Assembly (NCBI GenBank): GCA_027482725.1 | Contig: JAIXVT010000249.1 | Location: forward strand, 1 to 6,064 | Reading direction: 5' to 3' | DNA length: 6,064 bases | DNA from: Pseudomonadota bacterium | GTDB lineage: Bacteria > Bdellovibrionota > UBA1018 > CAIMNF01 | Part shown: positions 1 through 5,984 of the stretch, one piece after another | How positions within the stretch are numbered: the first letter of the stretch is position 1 | Layout: each line of letters begins with the position of its first letter | Translations under genes and position numbers: made by a program | The notes under the pieces: generated by a model | The model's database searches: none | Seen by the model: the letters and a program-made list of their open reading frames with translations, nothing else | What the model was told of the DNA's origin: nothing

Positions 1-387
1 CACGCCTCTGCAGACGATCATCATGCGATCCAAGTAACTCCAGAACGAAGGGTTTGAATGAATCACGATCGTTTCTCCAACATGCTCCCAAAAATCAACA
101 TTAAACCGATCTCCTGGTAAAAGCGGGTAATCTAATCCATTTTTCTGATGAGATATAACAGCACCCAAAAACCCTAGAGTCGCCGTGATTTCGCACCCAC
201 CGATACTTGTGCGAGTATAATCGAGAGCCGACCCATCGGATTCTTTAAAACGGAGCTCAACCCGTTGGTGAACTTCTATCGCCAGATTTTTTTCATCAGA
301 AGAATATGACTCAGAAAAAGCTACGCCCTTTGCGGTGACGCCGCTTATCACCATAGCAAGCAAAACAATTCGAAAAAAAACTCCCAT
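1..387 (-). CDS. Secreted protein of unknown function, partial (3' end beyond left edge)
   Basis: Reading the minus strand from the ATG at 387-385 gives 129 codons without a stop up to the window edge, so the C-terminus is missing. The N-terminus is a clear signal peptide: a short basic start (MGVFFR), a hydrophobic core (IVLLAMVISGV) and a likely signal peptidase I site after VTA (residue 19) or GVA (residue 23). The mature part is mixed polar/beta-type with two cysteines, C65 and C126, that could pair in the periplasm. I recognise no family. The start is well supported: an AGGGAA Shine-Dalgarno-like stretch, formed by the last codons of the upstream gene, sits 7 bases before the ATG, and the ATG begins 3 bases after that gene's TAA. 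The two are therefore almost certainly co-transcribed. Codons 3-5 contain a run of eight T. A periplasmic, outer-membrane or secreted location is inferred from the signal peptide only. Confidence 0.78.
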   Translation of the reverse strand, partial: MGVFFRIVLLAMVISGVTAKGVAFSESYSSDEKNLAIEVHQRVELRFKESDGSALDYTRTSIGGCEITATLGFLGAVISHQKNGLDYPLLPGDRFNVDFWEHVGETIVIHSNPSFWSYLDRMMIVCRGV

Positions 388-390
388 AAA

Positions 391-1068
391 TTATTCCCTA
401 TAAAAATTTGATTCCGGCAAAAAATGAGGAATTGATCGCTGCTCGTAATACCCCGGTTGGTTCAGGTCCTGATAGCTCTCAATAAAAAAACGCGACTCAA
501 GCCACGCCCTCACTGTGTTCATTTGCTCCAAGGACAAATCTTGGTCCGCTCCGATGTTCTTCGGGAACATTTTGAAAGTTTGGTAGATCATCGACTTTAA
601 AACCAATTCAAAAAATCCAGGGAGTTCTTGATAAAGATCCCCCCTCCCCATAAGACCATAAAAAGATTCGGAGACTTTTATCCATTGCTCCCGTGATAAC
701 CATGCTTTTCCCTGGAGAACCTGGTTCACACGGAAGGGCTGACCTATCACTTTTCTAAATGCGCGACGAAACGTTTCTTCGCCCTTTTGGGAAAGATCCA
801 GCAACACGACTTTTGGCGTCCAAACCACGCCATAAAACCCGTATTGAATCACCGCCGCTGTAAGATCAACACTTTGGTTTTCATCAAACAACTGGGATAA
901 CAACCTTCCTGGAGAAAGGGCTTGATCACATTTGAAACGAACGGCTAGCTCTTGCGGGAATAATGGAGCCGCGACCGTTGGGAACGGACCCCACCCAAGC
1001 AAGGCAATACCCGCTAAGCCGAGCTGACGCTTCGGATAAAGTTTTTTTAAAACAACCCAATTTCGCAC
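391..1068 (-). CDS. Exported protein of unknown function with N-terminal signal peptide
   Basis: The longest reading begins at a TTG (1113-1111) and gives 240 aa. I prefer the GTG at 1068-1066, giving 225 aa. From the GTG the protein starts MRNWVVLKKLYPKR, a basic n-region, followed by a hydrophobic core (LGLAGIALLGW) and a cleavage site near TVAA before PLFPQ, which is a textbook Sec signal peptide. From the TTG the signal would carry 15 extra polar residues. A promoter (1076-1104) also lies between the two starts. Neither start has a visible Shine-Dalgarno. The mature part of about 190 aa is rich in aromatic and charged residues, has a single cysteine (in FKCDQ, near its N-terminus) and shows no membrane segment or family motif I recognise. 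The first mature residue is not Cys, so it is not a lipoprotein by the lipobox rule. Three bases separate its stop from the next minus-strand secreted gene, suggesting a two-gene or longer unit whose products may act together in the envelope. Function unknown. Confidence 0.7.
   Translation of the reverse strand: MRNWVVLKKLYPKRQLGLAGIALLGWGPFPTVAAPLFPQELAVRFKCDQALSPGRLLSQLFDENQSVDLTAAVIQYGFYGVVWTPKVVLLDLSQKGEETFRRAFRKVIGQPFRVNQVLQGKAWLSREQWIKVSESFYGLMGRGDLYQELPGFFELVLKSMIYQTFKMFPKNIGADQDLSLEQMNTVRAWLESRFFIESYQDLNQPGYYEQRSIPHFLPESNFYRE
394..399 (-). promoter_or_regulatory. Ribosome binding site embedded in the end of the upstream gene
   Basis: AGGGAA on the minus strand forms the last two sense codons (Arg-Glu) of the 391-1068 gene and sits about 7 bases before the ATG at 387. 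It supports that start and suggests that translation of the two secreted-protein genes is linked. Confidence 0.6.
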
Positions 1069-1075
1069 CGGATTT

Positions 1076-1104
1076 AGTCTACAAAACTTGTCAGGACCAG
1101 TCAA
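1076..1104 (-). promoter_or_regulatory. Predicted sigma70-type promoter for the minus-strand secreted-protein genes
   Basis: On the minus strand, TTGACT (1104-1099; 5 of 6 matches to TTGACA) is followed after exactly 17 bases by TAGACT (1081-1076; 4 of 6 to TATAAT). Transcription would begin near 1069, immediately before the GTG at 1068. This would exclude the TTG at 1113 from the message and make the transcript nearly leaderless. The match is by eye and untested. Confidence 0.45.
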
Positions 1105-1116
1105 TTTAAACAAAAT
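1088..1116 (+). promoter_or_regulatory. Possible sigma70-type promoter for the tdk operon
   Basis: On the plus strand, TTGTCA (1088-1093; 5 of 6) lies 17 bases before CAAAAT (1111-1116; 4 of 6, lacking the first T). Transcription would start near 1123, leaving an untranslated leader of about 39 bases before the tdk ATG at 1162. The AT-rich stretch 1105-1135 also holds other possible -10 boxes, such as TTTAAT at 1120-1125, which has no good -35 partner. The site lies across the predicted minus-strand promoter. Confidence 0.3.
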
Positions 1117-1161
1117 TTATTTAATGAAATATTGATCAAAAACCGCTAAGCTCAAGGCCGA

Positions 1162-1761
1162 ATGGAATCACCACGATCAAGATCAACGGGACGCATTGAA
1201 GTTATTTGCGGTGGAATGTATAGTGGCAAAACCGAAGAGTTATTGCGACGGGTACGGCGCGCACAATACGCCAAAGTCCCCTTCCAACTTTTTAAGCCGG
1301 GACTCGATCAACGCTATTCCGCAGACCATGTGCAAAGTCATGATGCCAATAAGCTTCCCTCGATCAATGTGGGATCAGCGCTCGAGATTCTGGATCACTA
1401 CGCCGCCAAAACACAGATTGTAGCAATCGATGAGGTGCAGTTCTTTAATGAACAAATCGTCACGGTGGCTCAAAAACTTGCCGACTACGGGGTCACTGTA
1501 ATTTGCGCAGGGTTGGATTTAGATTTTTTAGGGAAACCTTTTGGCCCCATGCCCGACCTTTTGTGTGTTGCCGAATCTGTGACCAAACTGTCCGCCGTGT
1601 GTATGGTGTGTGGGGCAGCGGCATCACGCTCGCAGCGCTTAGTCTATGCAGAAACCCAAGTATGGGTTGGTGCAAAAGGTGCCTATGAAGCGCGTTGTCG
1701 TGCCTGCCACGAGCCCCGAGCCATTGAACAAACCCAAGATCTTTTTTTAGGAAACCCCTGA
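1162..1761 (+). CDS. tdk: Thymidine kinase (type II, TK1-like)
   Basis: This cytosolic salvage enzyme phosphorylates thymidine (and deoxyuridine) to the monophosphate with ATP. At 199 aa it has normal bacterial length. In order: P-loop GGMYSGKT at residues 17-24 (Lys23, Thr24), Walker B-type IDEVQFF at 89-95 with Asp90 and the presumed catalytic base Glu91, the lasso/lid region GLDLDFLGKPFGPMP at 117-131, and a structural zinc site made by C147-x2-C150 and C179-x2-C182. The thymidine-binding segment before the second Cys pair reads VWVGAKGAYEARC. It keeps the tyrosine (Y175), but has Ala where many members have a second Gly. The ATG is right for the family because the P-loop follows 16 residues later, and an AAGG sits 4 bases upstream, a short spacing. 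It is the first gene of the plus-strand run and overlaps the next gene by one base (TGATG), implying translational coupling. Confidence 0.96.
   Translation: MESPRSRSTGRIEVICGGMYSGKTEELLRRVRRAQYAKVPFQLFKPGLDQRYSADHVQSHDANKLPSINVGSALEILDHYAAKTQIVAIDEVQFFNEQIVTVAQKLADYGVTVICAGLDLDFLGKPFGPMPDLLCVAESVTKLSAVCMVCGAAASRSQRLVYAETQVWVGAKGAYEARCRACHEPRAIEQTQDLFLGNP
1749..1752 (+). promoter_or_regulatory. Ribosome binding site for the UPRT-like gene
   Basis: AGGA within the last codons of tdk, 8 bases before the ATG at 1761. It fixes this start, which overlaps the tdk stop by one base. Confidence 0.6.
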
Positions 1762-2579
1762 TGATCCGCGATCAAAATAAACTCGATATCCCGTTCCAGC
1801 TTTCCTTGCAAAAACACCACTATGGTCCTCAAGTTAGACTTTTAGCAAATCCCTATTTGCATACGCTCCTCGCCCAACTTTGTAGCGAATCTACGCGACA
1901 ACCTGCGATCACCAGTTGCGTTGAGCGGATCAGCCTGGGCTTACTGGAAGCCGTGATCAATGCGGAATTCCCCCGCAGATCCTCGGTGCTCCGTTCACGA
2001 ATGATTCAGGCCCACCCCGTAGAAGGGGAAATTGAACAGCAAATTTTAGATCGGGATTGCAGAGTCGTGACCGTAAACTTGGCGCGGGCTGGAACAGTGC
2101 CATCTCAAGTCAGCTATCACGCGTTAAATCAATTCATGAATCCAGATCTCGTCCGCCAAGATCACATCAGCATCGCGCGACAAACCTCGGATCAGACCCA
2201 AGCGGTTACGGGAAGCGCCATTTCCGGTCACAAAATCGGTGGGACGATTGACGATGCGATTGTGCTGATCCCCGACCCAATGGGCGCCACCGGAAGCACT
2301 CTCATTGAAACCCTGGGGTTATACCGTACACACGGCCGGGCAAAAAAAATCATCGCCATCCACTACATTGTGACTCCCGAATACTTAAAGAAAGTAACTA
2401 CACAAGCCCCTGAACTGACGGTCTATGCACTCCGTTTAGATCGGGGCCTATCGGCACCGCATATTTTATCCACAGAGCTGGGTCAACACTGGGATCAAGA
2501 AAAAGGATTGAACGACCAATCCTACATCGTTCCCGGCGGCGGCGGTTTTGGGGAGATCATGAACAACGCCTTCGTGTAA
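1761..2579 (+). CDS. upp: Uracil phosphoribosyltransferase family protein
   Basis: Members of this type I PRTase family convert uracil plus PRPP to UMP and pyrophosphate in the cytosol. Supporting signatures are LARAGTVPS at residues 107-115 (the family's LRAG pyrophosphate/PRPP loop), the PRPP loop PDPMGATGST at 171-180, the downstream YALRLDRGLS stretch, and a C-terminal YIVPGGGGFGEI at 255-266. The last aligns with the family's YIVPGLGDAGDR uracil-binding loop but lacks its GDAGDR part, so uracil specificity is not assured and another base is possible. At 272 aa the protein is some 60 residues longer than the roughly 208-aa E. coli Upp, with extra sequence mainly at the N-terminus and around residues 145-168. 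The start is supported by an AGGA 8 bases upstream and by the one-base overlap with tdk. The neighbouring thymidine kinase and purine PRTase point to nucleobase salvage. The symbol is by family, not proven function. Confidence 0.85.
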   Translation: MIRDQNKLDIPFQLSLQKHHYGPQVRLLANPYLHTLLAQLCSESTRQPAITSCVERISLGLLEAVINAEFPRRSSVLRSRMIQAHPVEGEIEQQILDRDCRVVTVNLARAGTVPSQVSYHALNQFMNPDLVRQDHISIARQTSDQTQAVTGSAISGHKIGGTIDDAIVLIPDPMGATGSTLIETLGLYRTHGRAKKIIAIHYIVTPEYLKKVTTQAPELTVYALRLDRGLSAPHILSTELGQHWDQEKGLNDQSYIVPGGGGFGEIMNNAFV

Positions 2580-2588
2580 GATCGTGTT

Positions 2589-3122
2589 ATGTCAGCATCA
2601 AACAACGCTCAAATTACCCCTTATATTTCCCGTGAACAAATTGCACTGCGTATTCAAGAGATGGCAAAAAAAATCAACGCCGATTACACCGGCCAAGAAA
2701 TCGTTGCGCTTTGCACACTAAAGGGCTCGGTTCTATTTTTTGCCGATATCGTCCGTGAACTTAAAATCCCGTTGCGTTTTGAATTCTTAGGAACTTCAAG
2801 CTACGGCCACGGGACAACGTCATCAGGAGAAGTTAAAGTTACGCTGGACTTAAACTCTCCGATTTCAGACCAACACGTGATTGTTTTTGAAGACATCGTG
2901 GATAGTGGATTGACCCTGAGCTTTGTCTTGGACTATCTCCGCGCACGTAAACCGGCTAGCATAAAAACCGCGACCCTATTGTTTAAACCCACAGCACTTA
3001 AAAAACCAATCAAGCCAGATTATGTCGGATTTGAAATCCCTAATGATTTTGTAATCGGATACGGAATGGACTACGCGGAAAAATACCGAGAAATGCCGTA
3101 CATCGGAGTCCTGAAACCATGA
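2589..3122 (+). CDS. hpt: Hypoxanthine (guanine) phosphoribosyltransferase
   Basis: A cytosolic purine salvage enzyme that makes IMP (and usually GMP) from hypoxanthine (or guanine) and PRPP. At 177 aa it matches bacterial Hpt length. Visible motifs in order: the pyrophosphate loop LKGS at residues 44-47, the flexible active-site loop beginning SYGHGTTSSGEV at 71, the PRPP-binding EDIVDSGLT at 101-109 (acidic pair Glu101/Asp102, presumed catalytic Asp105), a lysine-rich KKPIKPDYVGFEIP purine-binding region, and the C-terminal VIGYGMDYAEKYREMPYIGVL typical of HPRTs. The set is complete, so an active enzyme is expected. It starts 9 bases after the UPRT-like gene with no strong Shine-Dalgarno, so it may depend on translation from upstream. 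It overlaps the next gene by 4 bases (ATGA). Confidence 0.95.
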   Translation: MSASNNAQITPYISREQIALRIQEMAKKINADYTGQEIVALCTLKGSVLFFADIVRELKIPLRFEFLGTSSYGHGTTSSGEVKVTLDLNSPISDQHVIVFEDIVDSGLTLSFVLDYLRARKPASIKTATLLFKPTALKKPIKPDYVGFEIPNDFVIGYGMDYAEKYREMPYIGVLKP

Positions 3123-4207
3123 GTGCTCATAAGACCCACATCAACGCGACTTGCCCTGTGCGTGTAGACTTGGCGGGTGGCACGGTTGATATTTGGCCGA
3201 TTTACTTGTTGCTTGAAGGCGCTCGAACGATTAATTACGGCATCAACTTGTTTGCCCAAACCGAAATTATCGCAGAAAGCTCCAATCAGCCACAAGTGAC
3301 ATTGGAATCCACGGATCAAGGCGCAAAAGTGCGGCTTTCATGGGAACAAGTTTTAGACCCCCAAGAACAAGGAAGTAAGGAACTCACGTTACTGTTACGT
3401 TTGCTCCGAAAATTTTCAGAAAAACACCCTAATCCCACGTCTTTGGATTTAACCCTACGCACTCGTGCCCTCAGTCCCGCAGGCGCAGGTTTGGGTGGGT
3501 CATCCGCGCTGAGCATTTCTATTATCGGTGCACTATCCCGCTGGGTACACCCCAACCAACCTTTAGACCTAGATACCGAAGGAGATGCCTTGATTGCGCT
3601 AACCCGCGATGTCGAAAGCCAAGTTTTGTTTGGGCCTGCGGGCTTACAAGACTATTATGGTGCTGCCTTTGGAGGATTGCAGGTTTTGCGCTGGGGATTG
3701 GGATCTAACGAGCGGGAAAGCTTGCCTGTGGCAACACTCCGAAAACTGGCTTCCCGCACCTTGCTGTTTTACTCGGGAAAATCGCGTAACTCTGGAATCA
3801 ATAACTGGCAATTGTATAAAAACTTTATTGATCGTGATCCCGCAACCACGCAAAAATTTGAAGCAATTGTCCGCGCCACCGCCGAAGTGGAAATCGGACT
3901 TGCCGAGCAAAATTTTGATGCGGTAATCGAAGCAGTCACCGCCGAATGGTCGGCACGAAAAACGTTAGCATCAGGGATTTCGACCCCGGAAATGGAACAC
4001 GCTTGGGGGGCCGTCCAAAAAATCACCAAGTCTGCGTTTAAGGTGTGCGGAGCGGGCGGGGGAGGATGTTTTTTTGTGCTCCTTCCTACGGATGATCCCA
4101 TGATGAAGCCTAAAGTCATCCAAACCGTGACCAGCATTCCGGGAATTCAAAGTCTACCGTTTGAACCCGTCGCTCACGGGCTTGATGTGAAAGTGAAGTT
4201 TGAATGA
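3119..4207 (+). CDS. GHMP-family small-molecule kinase, probably a sugar kinase (HddA/COG2605-like)
   Basis: GHMP kinases transfer the ATP gamma-phosphate to sugars, mevalonates or homoserine. The three family motifs are present: the N-terminal PVRVDLAGGTVDIWP from residue 13, the ATP-binding SPAGAGLGGSSA at 119-130, and the C-terminal glycine-rich KVCGAGGGGCFF from 308. VLFGPAGLQDYYGAAFGGL contains Asp178, placed like the conserved Asp of the GKQDQYAAAFGG stretch in D-glycero-D-manno-heptose-7-phosphate kinases. The 362-aa length also fits that branch rather than galactokinase. However, no other heptose or sugar-nucleotide gene is in view, so the substrate is open; any C1- or terminal-hydroxyl sugar kinase role is possible. 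The ATG overlaps hpt by 4 bases and has a GGAG 10 bases upstream; its own stop overlaps the DUF429 gene by 4 bases. Co-expression with PRPP-using salvage enzymes is therefore likely, but a metabolic link is not shown. Confidence 0.82.
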   Translation: MSAHKTHINATCPVRVDLAGGTVDIWPIYLLLEGARTINYGINLFAQTEIIAESSNQPQVTLESTDQGAKVRLSWEQVLDPQEQGSKELTLLLRLLRKFSEKHPNPTSLDLTLRTRALSPAGAGLGGSSALSISIIGALSRWVHPNQPLDLDTEGDALIALTRDVESQVLFGPAGLQDYYGAAFGGLQVLRWGLGSNERESLPVATLRKLASRTLLFYSGKSRNSGINNWQLYKNFIDRDPATTQKFEAIVRATAEVEIGLAEQNFDAVIEAVTAEWSARKTLASGISTPEMEHAWGAVQKITKSAFKVCGAGGGGCFFVLLPTDDPMMKPKVIQTVTSIPGIQSLPFEPVAHGLDVKVKFE

Positions 4208-5049
4208 TCCGCCGGCGCTATTTGGGGCTAGATCTGTTGGGCGCCAAAAACGCCAAGACGACGCTTGCTGTGATTGAGTTTTTTCCTAAAGAGCGCAAAT
4301 TGTTTTTACTTGATGTGCATTCAGGAATTGGCGGGTCGGATGACGACTCATCCGCTGATGCGGAGCTTATCGAAACCATTAAAGACCACTGCGAAGGACA
4401 GAGCGATGCGGTCCTTGGAGTGAACGCGGCTTTAACGCTCCCTCCTTGTGTAGAATGCACGCGCAAAACCTGTCCGCTCCCGGAATCCTGTACGGTTCCC
4501 GAAATTAAATGGATGCGTCAGTGGCAGGAAAAACATCACTTAAAAAATTTTACTCCCTACACTCAACGTCCGGTGGAACTGTGGTTAAAAACAGAAATCC
4601 TAAAGAAGGTTCCGGAAAAGCTCCGCTTTGATATTGATGAAACTTTGGGCGGAAACCGTGCCCCCCTTACGATGCGTATGCATTTTTTAAAGCGCCACCT
4701 TCATCAGCTCACCCTAGTTGAAGCACTTCCCAAAGTTTCGTTAGCCGTACTCTCGGAGCGATTGAAACTCTCGACACGCATGATGTCGCGCTATCGGCAA
4801 CTGGAAGACGGAGCGTGGGCGCGCCAGGAAATTTTGGACCGTTTAGCGCAAACGTTTGATTTATTTATTTATGACCGAGACTTGAAAAAGCTGACGTTGA
4901 GCCTGAACGCCTTTGATGCCTTCATTACCGCTGTAACAGCGCTTTTATTTGATCAAGACGAAACCAAATCTGCACCCAAAGGGTTTCCGGTAAAATCCGG
5001 ATGGGTGGCCATTCCGCAACTCCCAACAAAAAATCGCGACACCCCATGA
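4204..5049 (+). CDS. DUF429-like protein with a four-cysteine cluster
   Basis: This resembles the DUF429 family, which has a predicted RNase H-like fold and no established biochemical role that I know of. Seen here: an N-terminal beta-strand with acid, YLGLDLLGAK (Asp10); a second strand VLGVNAALTLPP at 70-81, where members usually read IDAPL, so the usual Asp is Asn74; and a C-terminal helix LNAFDAFITAVTALL (Asp238) followed by GFPVKSGWVAIPQ, like the family's ending E-GWI-x-x-P. Just after the second strand comes C82-x2-C85-x4-C90-x5-C96, a compact cluster that could bind zinc or an Fe-S centre. The middle region is helical and basic (KTEILKKVPEKLRF, RMHFLKRHLH). No signal peptide or membrane segment, so cytosolic. 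Overlaps both neighbours by 4 bases. A nuclease, or a nucleotide- or sugar-linked role, would be speculation; the family call itself rests on pattern and ends. Confidence 0.66.
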   Translation: MIRRRYLGLDLLGAKNAKTTLAVIEFFPKERKLFLLDVHSGIGGSDDDSSADAELIETIKDHCEGQSDAVLGVNAALTLPPCVECTRKTCPLPESCTVPEIKWMRQWQEKHHLKNFTPYTQRPVELWLKTEILKKVPEKLRFDIDETLGGNRAPLTMRMHFLKRHLHQLTLVEALPKVSLAVLSERLKLSTRMMSRYRQLEDGAWARQEILDRLAQTFDLFIYDRDLKKLTLSLNAFDAFITAVTALLFDQDETKSAPKGFPVKSGWVAIPQLPTKNRDTP

Positions 5050-5984
5050 ACTTTTTTTTACGCCGGACGGTATCGGCACTCCTCACGATTTTTTTTACCA
5101 TTACCGGAACATTTTTTTTGCTGCGCCTTTTACCTGGCGGCCCCTTTGACCAAGACCGAATGTGGCCTGCGGACGTCATCGAACACTTGAACGCAAAATA
5201 TGCTCTTGATCAGTCCTTAATGATTCAATACTTACATGCCATGAAAGGCTATTTTCGGGGGGATTTTGGAGACAGCCTTCAAAGTCTGGATACCCCGGTC
5301 TCGGAAGTTTTGATGACCGCGCTAGGACCATCGCTCACCCTTGGAGGATTTGCATTTGGCGTTGCCTTTTTTTTGGGGGTGACCGCAGCTCTCATCCAAA
5401 ATGTGACCGCACCAAATAAGACGCTTTTTTTTCGATTCATCCGCGCAGGTTTTGAAGTGGGTGCGTGGGCATCCCAAACGACCCCACCCTTTGTACTCGC
5501 AACACTAATGATTTTATTTTTCTCGGTGCGCTTGGGTTGGCTCCCTTCCGCACTCTGGGATCAACCCCTGTCTTGGGTATTGCCTGGCCTGGTTTTAGCG
5601 CTACGCCCGTTCGCCCTTATTTACCGATTGGTGGGCAATGCTCTCCACAGCGCATCAAAACAACATTATGTACGCACAGCTTTAGCAAAAGGCTGTTCGC
5701 CCCTGCGGGCGCTAGGGGTGCATGCGCTCCGCAATTCTTGGATCGCAGTAGTTTCTCAACTGGGTGCGGTTTTGGCCAATCTCCTTACGGGTAGCGCTGT
5801 GGTGGAATTGATTTTTCAAATCCCTGGACTAGGGCATTATTTTGTTTCGTCTGTTATCAATCGGGACTATCCCGTTACTTTGGGAGTTGTGCTTACCTAC
5901 ACGGTGATTTTGGTGACGTTCCAACTGATGACCGACATTATTTTAGGCGCGCTACAACCTTCACTGCGGGAGGACGAAAAGTGA
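5046..5984 (+). CDS. ABC transporter permease, OppB/DppB type (peptide/nickel family)
   Basis: An inner-membrane subunit of a binding-protein-dependent importer, usually for di- or oligopeptides, sometimes nickel or glycosides. Of the possible starts I choose the ATG at 5046: it forms a 4-base ATGA overlap like the neighbouring junctions and places MNFFLRR directly before TM1, whereas the ATG at 5001 would add 15 polar residues. The 312 aa show TM1 about residues 9-27, the periplasmic LPGGPFD and RGDFGDSLQS typical of the family, then helices near 96-116, 149-163, 175-193, 234-252 and 277-298. The cytoplasmic EAA loop YVRTALAKGCSPLRALGVHALRN starts at 208 and docks the ATPase. ELIFQIPGLGHYFVSSVINRDYP and a PSLR end are also family hallmarks. 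No Shine-Dalgarno is evident, so coupling to the DUF429 gene is likely. The solute is not readable from the permease. Five T8 runs occur in its first 400 bases. Confidence 0.92.
   Translation: MNFFLRRTVSALLTIFFTITGTFFLLRLLPGGPFDQDRMWPADVIEHLNAKYALDQSLMIQYLHAMKGYFRGDFGDSLQSLDTPVSEVLMTALGPSLTLGGFAFGVAFFLGVTAALIQNVTAPNKTLFFRFIRAGFEVGAWASQTTPPFVLATLMILFFSVRLGWLPSALWDQPLSWVLPGLVLALRPFALIYRLVGNALHSASKQHYVRTALAKGCSPLRALGVHALRNSWIAVVSQLGAVLANLLTGSAVVELIFQIPGLGHYFVSSVINRDYPVTLGVVLTYTVILVTFQLMTDIILGALQPSLREDEK
5969..5973 (+). promoter_or_regulatory. Strong ribosome binding site deciding a GTG start
   Basis: GGAGG lies inside the last codons of the permease gene, 7 bases before the GTG at 5981. It identifies that GTG as a real start, although only 84 bases of the gene are visible. 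Confidence 0.75.

Noticed and set aside
1132..1139. TTGATCAA palindrome as an operator
   Set aside because: A single 8-base palindrome in an AT-rich gap is expected by chance; no second copy or longer symmetry was found. Mentioned only as a side point to the promoter finding.
1196..1423. Plus-strand small ORF within tdk in another frame
   Set aside because: It lies wholly inside the thymidine kinase gene and shows no sign of being translated.
1741..1750. T7 run at the end of tdk as an intrinsic terminator
   Set aside because: There is no GC-rich hairpin before it, and the next gene overlaps the tdk stop.
2531..2553. Repeated GGC/GG tract as a regulatory or G-quadruplex element
   Set aside because: It simply encodes the Gly-rich C-terminal loop of the UPRT-like protein; the similar G-rich stretch near 4050-4066 encodes the third GHMP motif.
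3769..4137. 122-codon minus-strand ORF opposite the GHMP kinase gene
   Set aside because: It is a shadow of a well-supported gene, with no start signal or recognisable motif.
5001..5045. ATG at 5001 as the start of the ABC permease
   Set aside because: It would add 15 polar residues before a normal N-terminus and overlap the upstream gene by 49 bases; the ATG at 5046 gives the 4-base overlap seen at neighbouring junctions.
4925..5179. Minus-strand ORF across the DUF429-permease junction
   Set aside because: It runs antisense to two overlapping supported genes and has no domain; chance ORF.
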